Assembly: GCF_013409785.1 (NCBI RefSeq)
Contig: NZ_JACCBV010000001.1
Location: 868,001 to 932,000 of the forward strand
Direction of reading: 5' to 3'
Origin: Microbacterium immunditiarum
GTDB taxonomy: Bacteria > Actinomycetota > Actinomycetes > Actinomycetales > Microbacteriaceae
Length of the DNA: 64,000 nt
In this document: in pieces, positions 27,714 through 36,022 of the stretch
How positions within the stretch are numbered: the stretch's first letter is position 1
How the letters are laid out: every line of letters begins with the position of its first letter
Notes under the pieces: generated by a model
Told to the model about the DNA's origin: nothing
Database searches by the model: none
What the model saw: the letters and a program-made list of their open reading frames with translations, nothing else
Made by a program: the position numbers and the translations under genes

Positions 27714-28172
27714 TCAGCGCTTGCGGTTCTCCCACTCGTCGACGAGTTCGGGCATGCGCTCGGCGAGGTACCGCAGGAAGGCGGCCATGTCGCGTGCCCG
27801 CGAGACGGATGCCGGGGCATCCGTGTTCTCGTCCGCGATCGTGTCGAGGTACTCGCCGAGCTTCGCGTACAGCGGCGTGTTCGCGATGACCATGGATCGC
27901 CAGCCGTCGTCCATGAGGTCGTAGCGCGCGAGGCGATCGCCGGGCTTCGAGAGCCTCTGGATGATCCGCATCGACTGCAGATAGCGCACCGCGCCCGAGA
28001 CGGCGGCGGGCGACACTCCGAGCCGATCGGCGAGCTCTGCAGCGGTGTATCCCTCATCGGGGGATCCCACCAGCGCCATCATGACGCGCGCCGGCATCCG
28101 CGGCATGCCCGCGGCCGCCAGCATCCCCGCGCCCTGCTCGGCGGCATCGATCCCCGCGTGCTCGTCGCCCAT
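27714..28172 (-). CDS. MarR/GbsR-type transcriptional regulator of the ABC operon
   Basis: A 152-residue protein with a winged helix: RVMMALVGSPDEGYTAAELA, then LGVSPAAVSGAVRYLQSM as the recognition-helix region, then a wing around RLSKPGDRLARYDL. The helical C-terminus is typical of the GbsR/MarR group. GGGGGAGC precedes the ATG at 28170-28172. It is the last gene of an ATPase-permease-regulator operon whose promoter carries a near-perfect palindrome, so it is probably the local repressor (inference). Confidence 0.82.
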   Translation of the reverse strand: MGDEHAGIDAAEQGAGMLAAAGMPRMPARVMMALVGSPDEGYTAAELADRLGVSPAAVSGAVRYLQSMRIIQRLSKPGDRLARYDLMDDGWRSMVIANTPLYAKLGEYLDTIADENTDAPASVSRARDMAAFLRYLAERMPELVDEWENRKR

Positions 28173-28189
28173 GCTCCCCCTTCCCGAAT

Positions 28190-29806
28190 CTATCCTCCCG
28201 TCGCGAGCTCGCGCCGCCGCATCAGGCCGAGCGCGGCCGCGGCGCCCACGACGACCGCGCCCACGAGCCACCAGAGCCCGCGCACATCGACGGCGTCGCC
28301 GTCGACGATCGGCGTGACCGCGATCGGCGACAGCCGCACGAGCCACTCGGGGAACCCGAAGAGCGGCCCGAAGAGCCCGAGCGTCATGCCGACCACCACG
28401 AGCGACCACCCGAGCGCGATCGTCACGCGCGGCGCGAGCACGAATGCGAGCGCCGTCAGCACGAGGAACACGGATGCCCCGACCACCTGCCCCGCGCCCG
28501 TGACGGCGACGGTGCGCATGAGGCCCCAGTCGCCGTCGCGCGCGGCGATGCCGAGCGCGGCGCCGCCGATCGCGGCCGCGACGACCAGCACCACGCCGAT
28601 CGCCGCCACGACGAAGTAGTCGGCGAGCCACCGGACCCGCGCGACGGGTGCCGACAGCACCGGTTCGGCGGTTCCGTGCGTCTCCTCCTGACGGGCGCGG
28701 CACACCACCTGCACCGCGCAGCACGCGGCGAGCACGCCCAGCATCGTGAAGAACGTCGTGATCGTGCCCTGCTCGATGCTGCCCTCGCCCGAGATCTGGC
28801 GGAGGATCTCCTCGACGGCCGGGTTCGACGCGCCCACTTCCTCGACGATCGATGCGAGCGAGGTCGACATCACACCCGCGATGAGCCCGCCGACGACCCA
28901 GCCGGCAACGGCTCCGCGCGTGAGCCGCCACACGAGCGCGGTCGGCGACGACAGGGCGGCGGATGCCTCGGCCCGCCCGCGCCGGGCCGGGACGAAGCTC
29001 TCGCCGAGGTCGCGCGCCGCCGCGAGACCGATCGTGACTCCGGCGAGCACGATCCCCACGCCGATGCCGAGGAACGCCGGCCACCACAGGTCCTCATCGA
29101 ACGCACGCGCGTTCTCCGCCCAGCCGAACGGCGACGCCCACGCGAGTCCCGAGCTCTCGATGCGGGAGAGGTCGTCGCTCGGCGTGCCGATCGCGTTGCC
29201 GATGCCCGACGCGAGGAACGCGGCGAGCGTGATCCACACCGCCGTCGCGTTCGCGGCTCGCGAGGTGCGCAGGAGCTGCGCGCACACGAGCGCGATGCCG
29301 AGGAAGCACACGCCGACGCCACCGGCGGCCGCCCCCGCGAGCGCCGCACCGGCGGGGTCGAGGCCCACCGCGATGAACGCGAGCGCGACGAGCGCGCCGA
29401 GCACGACGTTCGCCCTGAGGCCGTGGAGAGCGGTCGCGACGACGGGCATCATCCGTCCCGCCGGTGTCGCGGCCACGAGCTCGGCCCGCCCCGCCTCCTC
29501 GTCGCCGCGTGTGTGCCGCACGGCGAGGAACGTGCTCATGAACGCTGCCAGCAGAGCCAGCCACGGCATGATGAGGAACACCATGAAGGCGCCCTCTTCG
29601 GGACCAGACGGGAGCCCGCGGAACAGCAGGATCACGGGGTTCGCGACAGCCGCCGCCAGCAGCGAGACGCGGTCCTGCTCGGTGCCGTACGACTGCGCGA
29701 CGCCGACGTACGCGAGGTAGGCGAGGAGCGCCGTGCCGACGGTCCACATCAGCAGCTGCCGCCAGTCGCGGCGAACGCGCTGCGCCCACAGGGTGCCCAG
29801 GCCCAT
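28190..29806 (-). CDS. ABC-2 type exporter permease, two-repeat form
   Basis: A 538-residue polytopic membrane protein with about twelve hydrophobic segments arranged as two similar six-helix halves. Both halves have the ABC-2 exporter phrase of a large loop with TRGDEEAGRAELVAATP (first half) and RARQEETHGTAEPVLSAPV (second half). This matches long permeases paired with a single CcmA-type ATPase in Actinobacteria, usually involved in export of peptides, antibiotics or tetronasin-like compounds. It starts 2 bases after the ATPase stop and ends 17 bases before the regulator. Confidence 0.85.
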   Translation of the reverse strand: MGLGTLWAQRVRRDWRQLLMWTVGTALLAYLAYVGVAQSYGTEQDRVSLLAAAVANPVILLFRGLPSGPEEGAFMVFLIMPWLALLAAFMSTFLAVRHTRGDEEAGRAELVAATPAGRMMPVVATALHGLRANVVLGALVALAFIAVGLDPAGAALAGAAAGGVGVCFLGIALVCAQLLRTSRAANATAVWITLAAFLASGIGNAIGTPSDDLSRIESSGLAWASPFGWAENARAFDEDLWWPAFLGIGVGIVLAGVTIGLAAARDLGESFVPARRGRAEASAALSSPTALVWRLTRGAVAGWVVGGLIAGVMSTSLASIVEEVGASNPAVEEILRQISGEGSIEQGTITTFFTMLGVLAACCAVQVVCRARQEETHGTAEPVLSAPVARVRWLADYFVVAAIGVVLVVAAAIGGAALGIAARDGDWGLMRTVAVTGAGQVVGASVFLVLTALAFVLAPRVTIALGWSLVVVGMTLGLFGPLFGFPEWLVRLSPIAVTPIVDGDAVDVRGLWWLVGAVVVGAAAALGLMRRRELATGG

Positions 29807-29808
29807 CG

Positions 29809-30765
29809 TCAACGCCCCGCCGCCGTCGCCGACGCCACGCGCTCGCCGTCGCCGTTCGCTTCGCCCGCGACCTCTTCGCCGTAGTGCCGGAGGAAGAGCT
29901 CCTCGAGCGTGGGCGGCTGCACGCGCAGGCCCGTGACCTGCCGTTGGGCGAGCTCGGGCAGCACGGATGCCACGGCGTCGCTGTCCACCGTGAAGCGGGC
30001 GCGCCCCGCGTCGAACGCCGGGTCGTGGGCTCCCGCGATGCCTTCGAGCGCGCTCGCGTCGGCCGCCTCGAACGACACCTCGGTGCGCGTGAGGTGGCGG
30101 AGTTCGGCGAGCGTGCCCGACTCGACGATGCGTCCGGCGCGGATGATCGACACACGGTCGCACAGCTGCTCGACCTCCGACAGGATGTGGCTCGACAGCA
30201 GGGCGGTGGCTCCGGCGTCGCGGAGCCGTGCGATCTCGCGCCGGAAGACGACTTCCATCAGGGGATCGAGGCCGCTGGTGGGCTCGTCGAGGATGTAGAG
30301 ATCGGCCGGCACCGCGAGCGCCGCGATCAGCGCGATCTTCTGGCGGTTGCCCTTCGAATAGGCGCGGCCCTTCTTGCGCGGATCGAACTGGAACGCCTCG
30401 AGCAGCCGCTCCTTCTCGGCCCGGTACACCGGATCGCGCCGCTTCGCCCCGCGCAGGCGCGCGAGGAAGTCGATCGCCTCGCCGCCGGAGAGGTTCGGCC
30501 ACACGCTCACGTCGCCCGGGACGGAGGCGATGCGGCGGTGGAGCGCGACGGCGTCGCGCCACGGATCGCGGTCGAACACGCGCGCCTCGCCGCTCGTCGC
30601 GCGCGCGAGCCCGAGGAGCACGCGGATGGTCGTCGACTTGCCGGCGCCGTTCGGGCCCAGGAAGCCGTGGATCTGACCCGACGAGACCTCGAGGTCGAGG
30701 CCGTCGAGCGCGCGCACGCGCCGATAGTGCTTGTGCAGTCCGCTCGTGCGGATCACGGCTGCCAT
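29809..30765 (-). CDS. ABC transporter ATPase (CcmA/DrrA type)
   Basis: A 318-residue ATPase with Walker A GPNGAGKS, signature AYSKGNRQKIAL, Walker B LYILDEPTSGLDP and H-loop LLSSHILSEVEQL, followed by a C-terminal domain of about 90 residues as in drug-export ATPases. ATG at 30763-30765 is chosen because a TAGCGT box ends exactly 7 bases before it with TTCACA 17 bases further upstream; a GTG nine bases earlier is the alternative. It is the first gene of a three-gene operon with the permease and the MarR-type regulator. Confidence 0.9.
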   Translation of the reverse strand: MAAVIRTSGLHKHYRRVRALDGLDLEVSSGQIHGFLGPNGAGKSTTIRVLLGLARATSGEARVFDRDPWRDAVALHRRIASVPGDVSVWPNLSGGEAIDFLARLRGAKRRDPVYRAEKERLLEAFQFDPRKKGRAYSKGNRQKIALIAALAVPADLYILDEPTSGLDPLMEVVFRREIARLRDAGATALLSSHILSEVEQLCDRVSIIRAGRIVESGTLAELRHLTRTEVSFEAADASALEGIAGAHDPAFDAGRARFTVDSDAVASVLPELAQRQVTGLRVQPPTLEELFLRHYGEEVAGEANGDGERVASATAAGR

Positions 30766-30772
30766 GCGCGAC

Positions 30773-30801
30773 ACGCTACGCGCGTTTCACGAATTTGTGA
30801 A
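30773..30801 (-). promoter_or_regulatory. leaderless promoter of the ABC/MarR operon
   Basis: Reading leftward: TTCACA (30796-30801), 17 bases, TAGCGT (30773-30778), 7 bases, then the ATG. Five of six bases match the -35 consensus. Confidence 0.55.
30786..30801. promoter_or_regulatory. operator palindrome in the ABC/MarR promoter
   Basis: TTCACGAA-TTTGTGAA is a 16-bp inverted repeat with a single mismatch (arms TTCAC/GTGAA perfect). It covers the -35 box and part of the spacer, where a bound repressor would exclude RNA polymerase. The obvious candidate binder is the MarR-type protein encoded at the end of the same operon. Confidence 0.6.
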
Positions 30802-30872
30802 TAGAGCGAAGCGAGTCCCGCGGAGCGGGCTGGGTGCGACGTGAGCGGCGGCTGGGGCATCCGCTTCGCCAC

Positions 30873-30878
30873 TACGTT
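30873..30878 (+). promoter_or_regulatory. -10 box of a probable leaderless promoter
   Basis: TACGTT ends 7 bases before the ATG of the aldo/keto reductase gene, with no ribosome site. Confidence 0.4.
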
Positions 30879-30885
30879 TGTGCGC

Positions 30886-31899
30886 ATGGTTCAGCATCGG
30901 TACCTCGGAAACAGCGGCTTCAAGATCTCGGAGATCACGTACGGCAACTGGCTGACGCACGCGTCGCAGGTGGAGAACGAGGCCGCGATCGCGACCGTGC
31001 ACAAGGCGCTGGACCTCGGGATCACGAGCTTCGACACGTCCGACAACTACGCCAACACCGCCGCCGAGTCGGTGCTCGGCGAGGCGCTCAAGGGTCAGCG
31101 GCGCGAGTCGCTCGAGATCTTCACGAAGGTCTACTGGCCGACGGGCCCGATGGGGCCGAACGACCACGGCCTGAGCCGCAAGCACATCCTCGAGTCGATC
31201 AACGGCTCGCTCAAGCGGCTCGGCACCGACTACGTCGACGTCTACCAGGCGCACCGCTTCGACTACGAGACGCCGCTCGAAGAGACGTTCCAGGCGTTCG
31301 CCGACGTCGTGCGGCAGGGCAAGGCGCTCTACATCGGCACGTCGGAGTGGACCGCCGAGCAGCTGCGAGACGGTCACGCGCTCGCGAAGAGCTACGGCAT
31401 ACAGCTCATCTCGAACCAGCCGCAGTACTCCGCGCTGTGGCGCGTCATCGAGGGCAAGGTCATCCCTGCGAGCGAGGAGCTCGGCATCTCGCAGATCGTG
31501 TGGTCGCCGATGGCGCAGGGCGTGCTGAGCGGCAAGTACCTGCCCGGTCAGCCGGTGCCCGAGGGCTCGCGCGCGACCGACGATGCGGGGGGAGCGACGT
31601 TCATCAAGCGGTTCCTCGCCGACGACGTGCTCGAGGCGGTGCAGCGGCTCAAGCCCATCGCCGAGGGGGCCGGGCTCACGATGCCGCAGCTCGCGATCGC
31701 GTGGGTGCTCGCGAACCCGAACGTATCGGCGGCGATCGTCGGGGCGTCGCGCCCCGAGCAGCTCGAAGACACCGTCAAGGCGTCGGGCGCGGCGCTCGAC
31801 CCCGCGGCGAAGGCCGCGGTCGACGAGGCGCTCGCCGGCGTCGCGATCACCGACCCGCAGAAGACGTACGAGTCCTCCCCGAAGGCGCGGCTGACCTGA
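30886..31899 (+). CDS. aldo/keto reductase (potassium-channel beta-subunit-like)
   Basis: A 337-residue NADPH-dependent oxidoreductase with a TIM barrel. The catalytic tetrad is visible as FDTSDNYANTAAE (Asp, Tyr), EIFTKVYWPTGPMG (Lys) and YQAHRFDYETPLEE (His). NADPH-binding phrases are SPMAQGVLSGKY and AIVGASRPEQL. The YWPTGPMG region is typical of the group related to Kv-beta and YghZ. ATG at 30886 follows the TACGTT box by 7 bases. A NUDIX gene starts 13 bases downstream and is probably co-transcribed. Confidence 0.9.
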   Translation: MVQHRYLGNSGFKISEITYGNWLTHASQVENEAAIATVHKALDLGITSFDTSDNYANTAAESVLGEALKGQRRESLEIFTKVYWPTGPMGPNDHGLSRKHILESINGSLKRLGTDYVDVYQAHRFDYETPLEETFQAFADVVRQGKALYIGTSEWTAEQLRDGHALAKSYGIQLISNQPQYSALWRVIEGKVIPASEELGISQIVWSPMAQGVLSGKYLPGQPVPEGSRATDDAGGATFIKRFLADDVLEAVQRLKPIAEGAGLTMPQLAIAWVLANPNVSAAIVGASRPEQLEDTVKASGAALDPAAKAAVDEALAGVAITDPQKTYESSPKARLT

Positions 31900-31912
31900 C
31901 ATCGTAGGAGGC

Positions 31913-32389
31913 ATGGCCGTCACGAGCGCGGGGGTCCTGCTGTATCGGCTGGCAGGCGGCGCGGCCGAGGTGCTCATCGCGCACATGGGCGGTCCCTACT
32001 GGGCGTCGAAGGACGCCGGCGCGTGGTCGCTGCCCAAGGGCGAGTACGAAGAGCGCGCCGAGTCCGCGCTCGACGCTGCCAAGCGCGAGTTCCGCGAGGA
32101 GCTCGGCATCGACCCGCCCGACGGCCCGTTCGCCGAGCTGGGCACGTTCCCGTACTCGTCGGGCAAGCGCGTCACGGTGTTCATCGCCGACGGGGCGGAC
32201 TTCGAGCTCGAAGGCCTCGAGTTCGGCGAGTTCGAGCTCGAGTGGCCGCCGCGGTCGGGTCGTACGCAGACGTTCCCGGAGGTCGATCGCGTCGAGTGGG
32301 TGAGCTTCGCCGAGGCGCGGGAGAGGCTCGTGAAGGGACAGCGCCCGGCGATCGACCGGCTCGAGGAGCAGCTCGCCGAGGCTTCGTGA
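31913..32389 (+). CDS. NUDIX hydrolase
   Basis: A 158-residue protein that hydrolyses nucleoside diphosphates linked to another group. The Nudix box GEYEERAESALDAAKREFRE, followed by ELGI, keeps the REFREELG core. The start MAVTSAGVLLYRL and the phrase WSLPKG fit the DATP-pyrophosphohydrolase-like subgroup that acts on small nucleotides, so the substrate remains open. It follows the aldo/keto reductase closely and ends at a perfect terminator palindrome. Confidence 0.88.
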   Translation: MAVTSAGVLLYRLAGGAAEVLIAHMGGPYWASKDAGAWSLPKGEYEERAESALDAAKREFREELGIDPPDGPFAELGTFPYSSGKRVTVFIADGADFELEGLEFGEFELEWPPRSGRTQTFPEVDRVEWVSFAEARERLVKGQRPAIDRLEEQLAEAS

Positions 32390-32390
32390 G

Positions 32391-32412
32391 GGCGGATGCC
32401 GCGGCATCCGCC
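32391..32412 (+). terminator. terminator after the NUDIX gene
   Basis: GGCGGATGCC-GC-GGCATCCGCC is one continuous self-complementary run (10-bp arms), followed by TCGTTCTCC. It is the clearest example of paired GGATGCC motifs used as a terminator. Confidence 0.65.
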
Positions 32413-32431
32413 TCGTTCTCCCGGTGACCGG

Positions 32432-32458
32432 GCGTCACCTCGCGTCACGCAGCGTCAC
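32432..32458. promoter_or_regulatory. three helically phased GCGTCAC direct repeats
   Basis: GCGTCAC occurs at 32432, 32442 and 32452, exactly 10 bases apart and hence on one face of the helix. The array ends about 26 bases before a TACGAT -10-like box (32487-32492) whose -35 region is poor. That suggests an activator, for example a two-component response regulator, recruiting polymerase to the symporter gene. Confidence 0.5.
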
Positions 32459-32561
32459 ACTGCGCCGAGCCGGGTCCAGCCGTTCGTACGATCGACTCCG
32501 GTTTGCCCGCCGGAGACCGGCCCAGGCTCCGCCCCACCCGCGGGCACGAACACGGAGAACA

Positions 32562-34013
32562 ATGAGCAACCGCACCGCGTCCGCATCGACGGACACCGAA
32601 TCCGCGCCGAAGCGCTTCTCGCCGCGCAAGCTGCTCGGCAGCTTCGGCTTCCAGATCCTCGTCGCCCTCGTGCTCGGCATCATCCTGGGCCTGGTCGCCC
32701 GCGGGATCGGGCCCGACGCCGAAGACGCCCCCAACGGCCTCGCCGCGACGCTCGACGTCATCGGCACGTCGTACGTGACGCTGCTCAAGGCGGCGGTCGT
32801 GCCGCTCATCTTCACGGCGATCGTCGCGAGCATCTCGAACCTCCGCCGCGTGCGCAACGCCGCGCGCCTGGCCGGCCAGACGCTGCTCTGGTTCGCGATC
32901 ACCGCCCTCATCGCGGTGACGATCGGCATCGTGCTGGGCCTCGTGATCCAGCCCGGCTCGCGCGCCGGCGAGGGCCTCGAGCCCAGCGACCCCTACACGG
33001 TCGGCTCGTGGTGGAACTTCCTCATCGGTCTCATCCCGCAGAACTTCCTCGGCCTCCAGGTGTCGTCGAGCTTCGACGCCGAGGCGGGCGCGGTCGCCTC
33101 GTCGGTCGGGTTCAACGTTCTGCAGGTGATCGTCGTGTCGGCTGTCATCGGCCTCGCGGCGCTGCGCGTCGGAAAGAAGGCCGAGCCGTTCCTGTCGTTC
33201 GTCGAGTCGACGCTCAAGGTCATCCAGCGCGTGCTGTGGTGGATCATCCGCATCGCCCCGATCGGCACGCTTGGCCTCATCGGCAGCGCCGTCGTCAAGT
33301 ACGGCTGGGAGAAGCTCGCGTCGCTCGGCTGGTTCGCGATCGCGATCTACATCGGCCTCGCGCTCGTGCTGTTCGCGGTCTACCCGATCCTGGTGAGGTC
33401 GCACGGCCTCTCGATCCGCCAGTACTTCTCGGGCGCGTGGCCGGCGATCCAGCTCGCCTTCGTGAGCCGCTCGTCGATCGGCACGCTCCCCGTGACCGAG
33501 CGTGTCACCGAGCGCAACCTCGGCGTGCCGAGCGCGTACGCCTCGTTCGCGGTGCCCTTCGGCGCGACGACCAAGATGGACGGCTGCGCCGCCATCTACC
33601 CGGCGATCGCCGCGATCTTCGTCGCGCAGTTCTTCAACATCGAGCTCACGCCGCTGCACTACGTGCTCATCGCGATCGTCTCGGTCTTCGGCTCGGCGGC
33701 GACCGCCGGCACGACCGGTGCGACCGTCATGCTCACGCTCACGCTGTCGACCCTGGGCCTGCCGCTCGAGGGCGTCGGCCTGCTGCTCGCGATAGACCCG
33801 ATCCTCGACATGGGCCGCACCGCGGTCAACGTCGCCGGTCAGGCGCTCGTGCCGACGATCGTCGCCAAGCGCGAGGGCATCCTCGACGAGAAGCTCTACA
33901 ACGCGCCCCGTCAGGGCCTCCCGTTCGTCGACGACAGCGCGGAGGAGACCCCCGCGGTCGACCTCGACGCCGAGATCGCGGCGCACGACGAAGAGGTGCA
34001 CGCCGGACGCTGA
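32562..34013 (+). CDS. dicarboxylate/amino acid:cation symporter (DAACS, GltP/DctA family)
   Basis: A 483-residue inner-membrane carrier. Family hallmarks are the N-terminal helix with LVALVLGIILGLVA, the serine-rich hairpin region FVSRSSIGTLPVT, the TM7 substrate motif ASFAVPFGATTKMDGCA, and the TM8 region IDPILDMGRTAVNVAGQAL. It imports glutamate, aspartate or C4-dicarboxylates with Na+ or H+. GGAGAAC precedes the ATG at 32562. Upstream are three phased repeats, and a 17-bp-stem terminator follows. Confidence 0.93.
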   Translation: MSNRTASASTDTESAPKRFSPRKLLGSFGFQILVALVLGIILGLVARGIGPDAEDAPNGLAATLDVIGTSYVTLLKAAVVPLIFTAIVASISNLRRVRNAARLAGQTLLWFAITALIAVTIGIVLGLVIQPGSRAGEGLEPSDPYTVGSWWNFLIGLIPQNFLGLQVSSSFDAEAGAVASSVGFNVLQVIVVSAVIGLAALRVGKKAEPFLSFVESTLKVIQRVLWWIIRIAPIGTLGLIGSAVVKYGWEKLASLGWFAIAIYIGLALVLFAVYPILVRSHGLSIRQYFSGAWPAIQLAFVSRSSIGTLPVTERVTERNLGVPSAYASFAVPFGATTKMDGCAAIYPAIAAIFVAQFFNIELTPLHYVLIAIVSVFGSAATAGTTGATVMLTLTLSTLGLPLEGVGLLLAIDPILDMGRTAVNVAGQALVPTIVAKREGILDEKLYNAPRQGLPFVDDSAEETPAVDLDAEIAAHDEEVHAGR

Positions 34014-34027
34014 TCCGGACGAGTCGC

Positions 34028-34075
34028 GCGGGCGCGGCATCCGTTTCCACCTGGTGAGACGGATGCCGCGCCCGC
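34028..34075 (+). terminator. terminator after the symporter gene
   Basis: Perfect 17-bp arms at 34028-34044 and 34059-34075 include GCGGCATCCGT and ACGGATGCCGC around a 14-base loop, then TCCGTTTCCC. Confidence 0.7.
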
Positions 34076-34099
34076 TCCGTTTCCCGCCAGACTGAGAGC

Positions 34100-34936
34100 A
34101 TGACCGAACCCCAGCGGCCACTCGGAACCTTCGGCGTGTGGCGCCGTCGCGACGGAGCCACGCCCGACTTCGCGGCCGGCGTCGAACGCCTCGGCTACAC
34201 GACCCTGTGGATCGGCGGCTCGCCCGGTGCCGACCTCGCCGAGGCGGAGGCATGTCTCGATGCGACCGAGGACCTCGTGGTGGCGACCGGCATCGTGAAC
34301 ATCTGGCGCGGGGAGGCACGCGAGGCGGCCGCGGCGTTCCATCGGCTGGAGGCGCGGCATCCGGGCCGTTTCGTGCTCGGCATCGGGTCGGGGCATCCGG
34401 AGGCCGACGCGCGCCGCGCCAAGCCGCTCGCCGCGATGCGCGAGTACCTCGACGTGCTCGATGCCGAGGGTGTGCCCGCGGGGCGTCGCGTCGTCGCAGC
34501 GCTCGGACCCAAGACGCTGCGCCTCGCGGCCGAGCGCTCACTCGGCGCGCATCCGTATCTCACGCCGCCCGGTCACACGCGGTGGGCCCGTGGCGTCGTC
34601 GGGCCCGACGCGCTGCTCGCACCGGAGCAGATGGTCGTCGCCGAGACGGATGCGGCGACCGCCCGTGCGGTCGGCAGATCCGCCCTCCGCCGGTACCTGC
34701 GGTTGCAGAACTACGCCAGCATGCTGCGCGCGTCTGGTTTCGGAGACGACGAGCTGGCGGGCGACGGCAACGACCGCGTCGTGGACGAGCTGACGGCGTG
34801 GGGCGATCCGGCTGCGCTCGCCTCCGCCCTTCGCGCGCACCTCGACGCGGGCGCCGACCACGTGTGCGTGCAGGTGCTCCCCATCGACGGCGACGCGCTC
34901 CCCGCGCTCGCCGAACTGCGCGCGGCGCTCGCGTAG
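34100..34936 (+). CDS. LLM-class (F420-dependent) oxidoreductase
   Basis: A 278-residue TIM-barrel protein of the luciferase-like monooxygenase superfamily. It opens LGTFGVWRRRD and has YTTLWIGGSPG, ATGIVNIWRGEA and HPGRFVLGIGSGHPE, matching the short actinobacterial F420-type subfamily. The electron carrier and substrate are inferred only at the family level. CAGACT ends 6 bases before the ATG and may be a leaderless -10 box. Confidence 0.85.
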   Translation: MTEPQRPLGTFGVWRRRDGATPDFAAGVERLGYTTLWIGGSPGADLAEAEACLDATEDLVVATGIVNIWRGEAREAAAAFHRLEARHPGRFVLGIGSGHPEADARRAKPLAAMREYLDVLDAEGVPAGRRVVAALGPKTLRLAAERSLGAHPYLTPPGHTRWARGVVGPDALLAPEQMVVAETDAATARAVGRSALRRYLRLQNYASMLRASGFGDDELAGDGNDRVVDELTAWGDPAALASALRAHLDAGADHVCVQVLPIDGDALPALAELRAALA

Positions 34937-34948
34937 CGCTCGCCCCAG

Positions 34949-34960
34949 CCCTTGCAAGGG
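34949..34960. promoter_or_regulatory. palindrome beside the VOC promoter
   Basis: CCCTTGCAAGGG is a perfect 12-bp palindrome immediately before TTGTCG (34962-34967). After 17 bases GAGACT could be the -10 box of the VOC/thioesterase unit. The regulator is unknown. Confidence 0.35.
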
Positions 34961-35020
34961 GTTGTCGCGCCGGGTTCCACGGGCGAGACTGTCCGAGTTC
35001 CATCCACGAGAGGACGACCA

Positions 35021-35392
35021 ATGCCACACGGCGACATCACTCACGTCGACATCCCCGTCACCGACTTCGCGAAGGCGACGGAGTTCTACTCGCGCCTGTT
35101 CGGATGGCAGATCGCCGAGGTCCCCGGCTTCGAGGGATACCCGATGTGGCAGGCGCCCAACAAGATCAGCGGCGGGGCCCTCGCGCAGCGCAGCGAGGGC
35201 TTCACGCAGCCTCGGTCCTACGTCGAGGTGGACTCGATCGACGACGTCATCGCCACCGCGCGGGCATCCGGTGGATCGGTCGCGGTCGAGAAGTCCGAGA
35301 TCACCCCGACGAGCTGGTGGGCCGCGATCGTCGACCCGGACGGCAACGTGATCGGGCTCTTCGAGGGAACGACCGAGGCCGAGGAGTCGTGA
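35021..35392 (+). CDS. VOC-family (glyoxalase-like) protein
   Basis: A 123-residue protein with one vicinal-oxygen-chelate module repeat pair: HVDIPVTDFAKATEFYSRLFGW at the N-terminus (broken here after 20 residues) and IVDPDGNVIGLFEG near the C-terminus. Metal-binding candidates are His8 and the Glu of the last strand. GAGAGGA precedes the ATG. Substrate unknown. It is coupled to the thioesterase by a GTGA overlap. Confidence 0.8.
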   Translation: MPHGDITHVDIPVTDFAKATEFYSRLFGWQIAEVPGFEGYPMWQAPNKISGGALAQRSEGFTQPRSYVEVDSIDDVIATARASGGSVAVEKSEITPTSWWAAIVDPDGNVIGLFEGTTEAEES

Positions 35393-35895
35393 CGCAGGAG
35401 CTTCGCGACGGAGTCGCGGCACAGCCGGAGCGCACGAGTGTGTGGTTCGGTGACATCGCGCCGATCGACTTCGACGAGATGGCCGAGCAGACGCTCATCC
35501 GAAACCTCGGCATCGAGATCGTCGAGATCCGTGACGACGCTCTGGTGGGGCGGATGCCGGTCGACCACCGCACCGTCCAGCCCGCAGGCGTCCTCCACGG
35601 CGGCGCCTCGGTCGCGCTCGCCGAGACGCTCGCGTCGTGGGCGGGGTTCCTCGCCGTCGACCGCGAGCGGTTCCACGTCGTGGGGCAGGAGATCAACGCG
35701 AACCACATCCGCCCCCTCACGAGCGGGTCGGTCATCGGCACGGCGAAGCCGATCAACATCGGCCGACGCGCCCACGTGTGGGAGATCCGCATCGTCGAGG
35801 AGGGCACGGGGCGGCTCGTGTGCATCTCGCGGTGCACGCTCGCGGTGATCGAGCAGCGCAGCACGTACGGGAGGCCCGGGGAGCGGGGCGCTTAG
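35389..35895 (+). CDS. PaaI-type hotdog-fold acyl-CoA thioesterase
   Basis: A 168-residue protein with the hotdog signature PAGVLHGGASVALAETLAS, where the HGG and the downstream Glu form the usual active site, and the interface strand VVGQEINANHIRP. Closest in pattern to PaaI and DHNA-CoA thioesterases. The GTG overlaps the VOC stop. The substrate could be an aryl- or isoprenoid-CoA; no menaquinone or phenylacetate gene is nearby. Confidence 0.85.
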   Translation: MTQELRDGVAAQPERTSVWFGDIAPIDFDEMAEQTLIRNLGIEIVEIRDDALVGRMPVDHRTVQPAGVLHGGASVALAETLASWAGFLAVDRERFHVVGQEINANHIRPLTSGSVIGTAKPINIGRRAHVWEIRIVEEGTGRLVCISRCTLAVIEQRSTYGRPGERGA

Positions 35896-35943
35896 CGCGC
35901 GGGTCGCGTGGCCCCCCTGCCGCTCGGACGCGGTCCTGATCCG

Positions 35944-35962
35944 GCGGCGGCTCCTCCGCCGC
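35944..35962 (+). terminator. hairpin after the thioesterase gene
   Basis: GCGGCGG-CTCCT-CCGCCGC is a perfect 7-bp stem located 49 bases after the stop. No strong T-tract follows. Confidence 0.4.
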
Positions 35963-35970
35963 AGCCATTC

Positions 35971-35978
35971 GTGTATAC
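35971..35978. promoter_or_regulatory. upstream GntR operator, prp operon
   Basis: GTGTATAC contains the GTATAC palindrome core bound by FadR-type GntR regulators. Its core is exactly 52 bases from that of the second site, about five helical turns. Confidence 0.55.
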
Positions 35979-36022
35979 GCTGAACGCCGCAATCGACGCG
36001 AAATGGGACATCGAGCGTCTTT

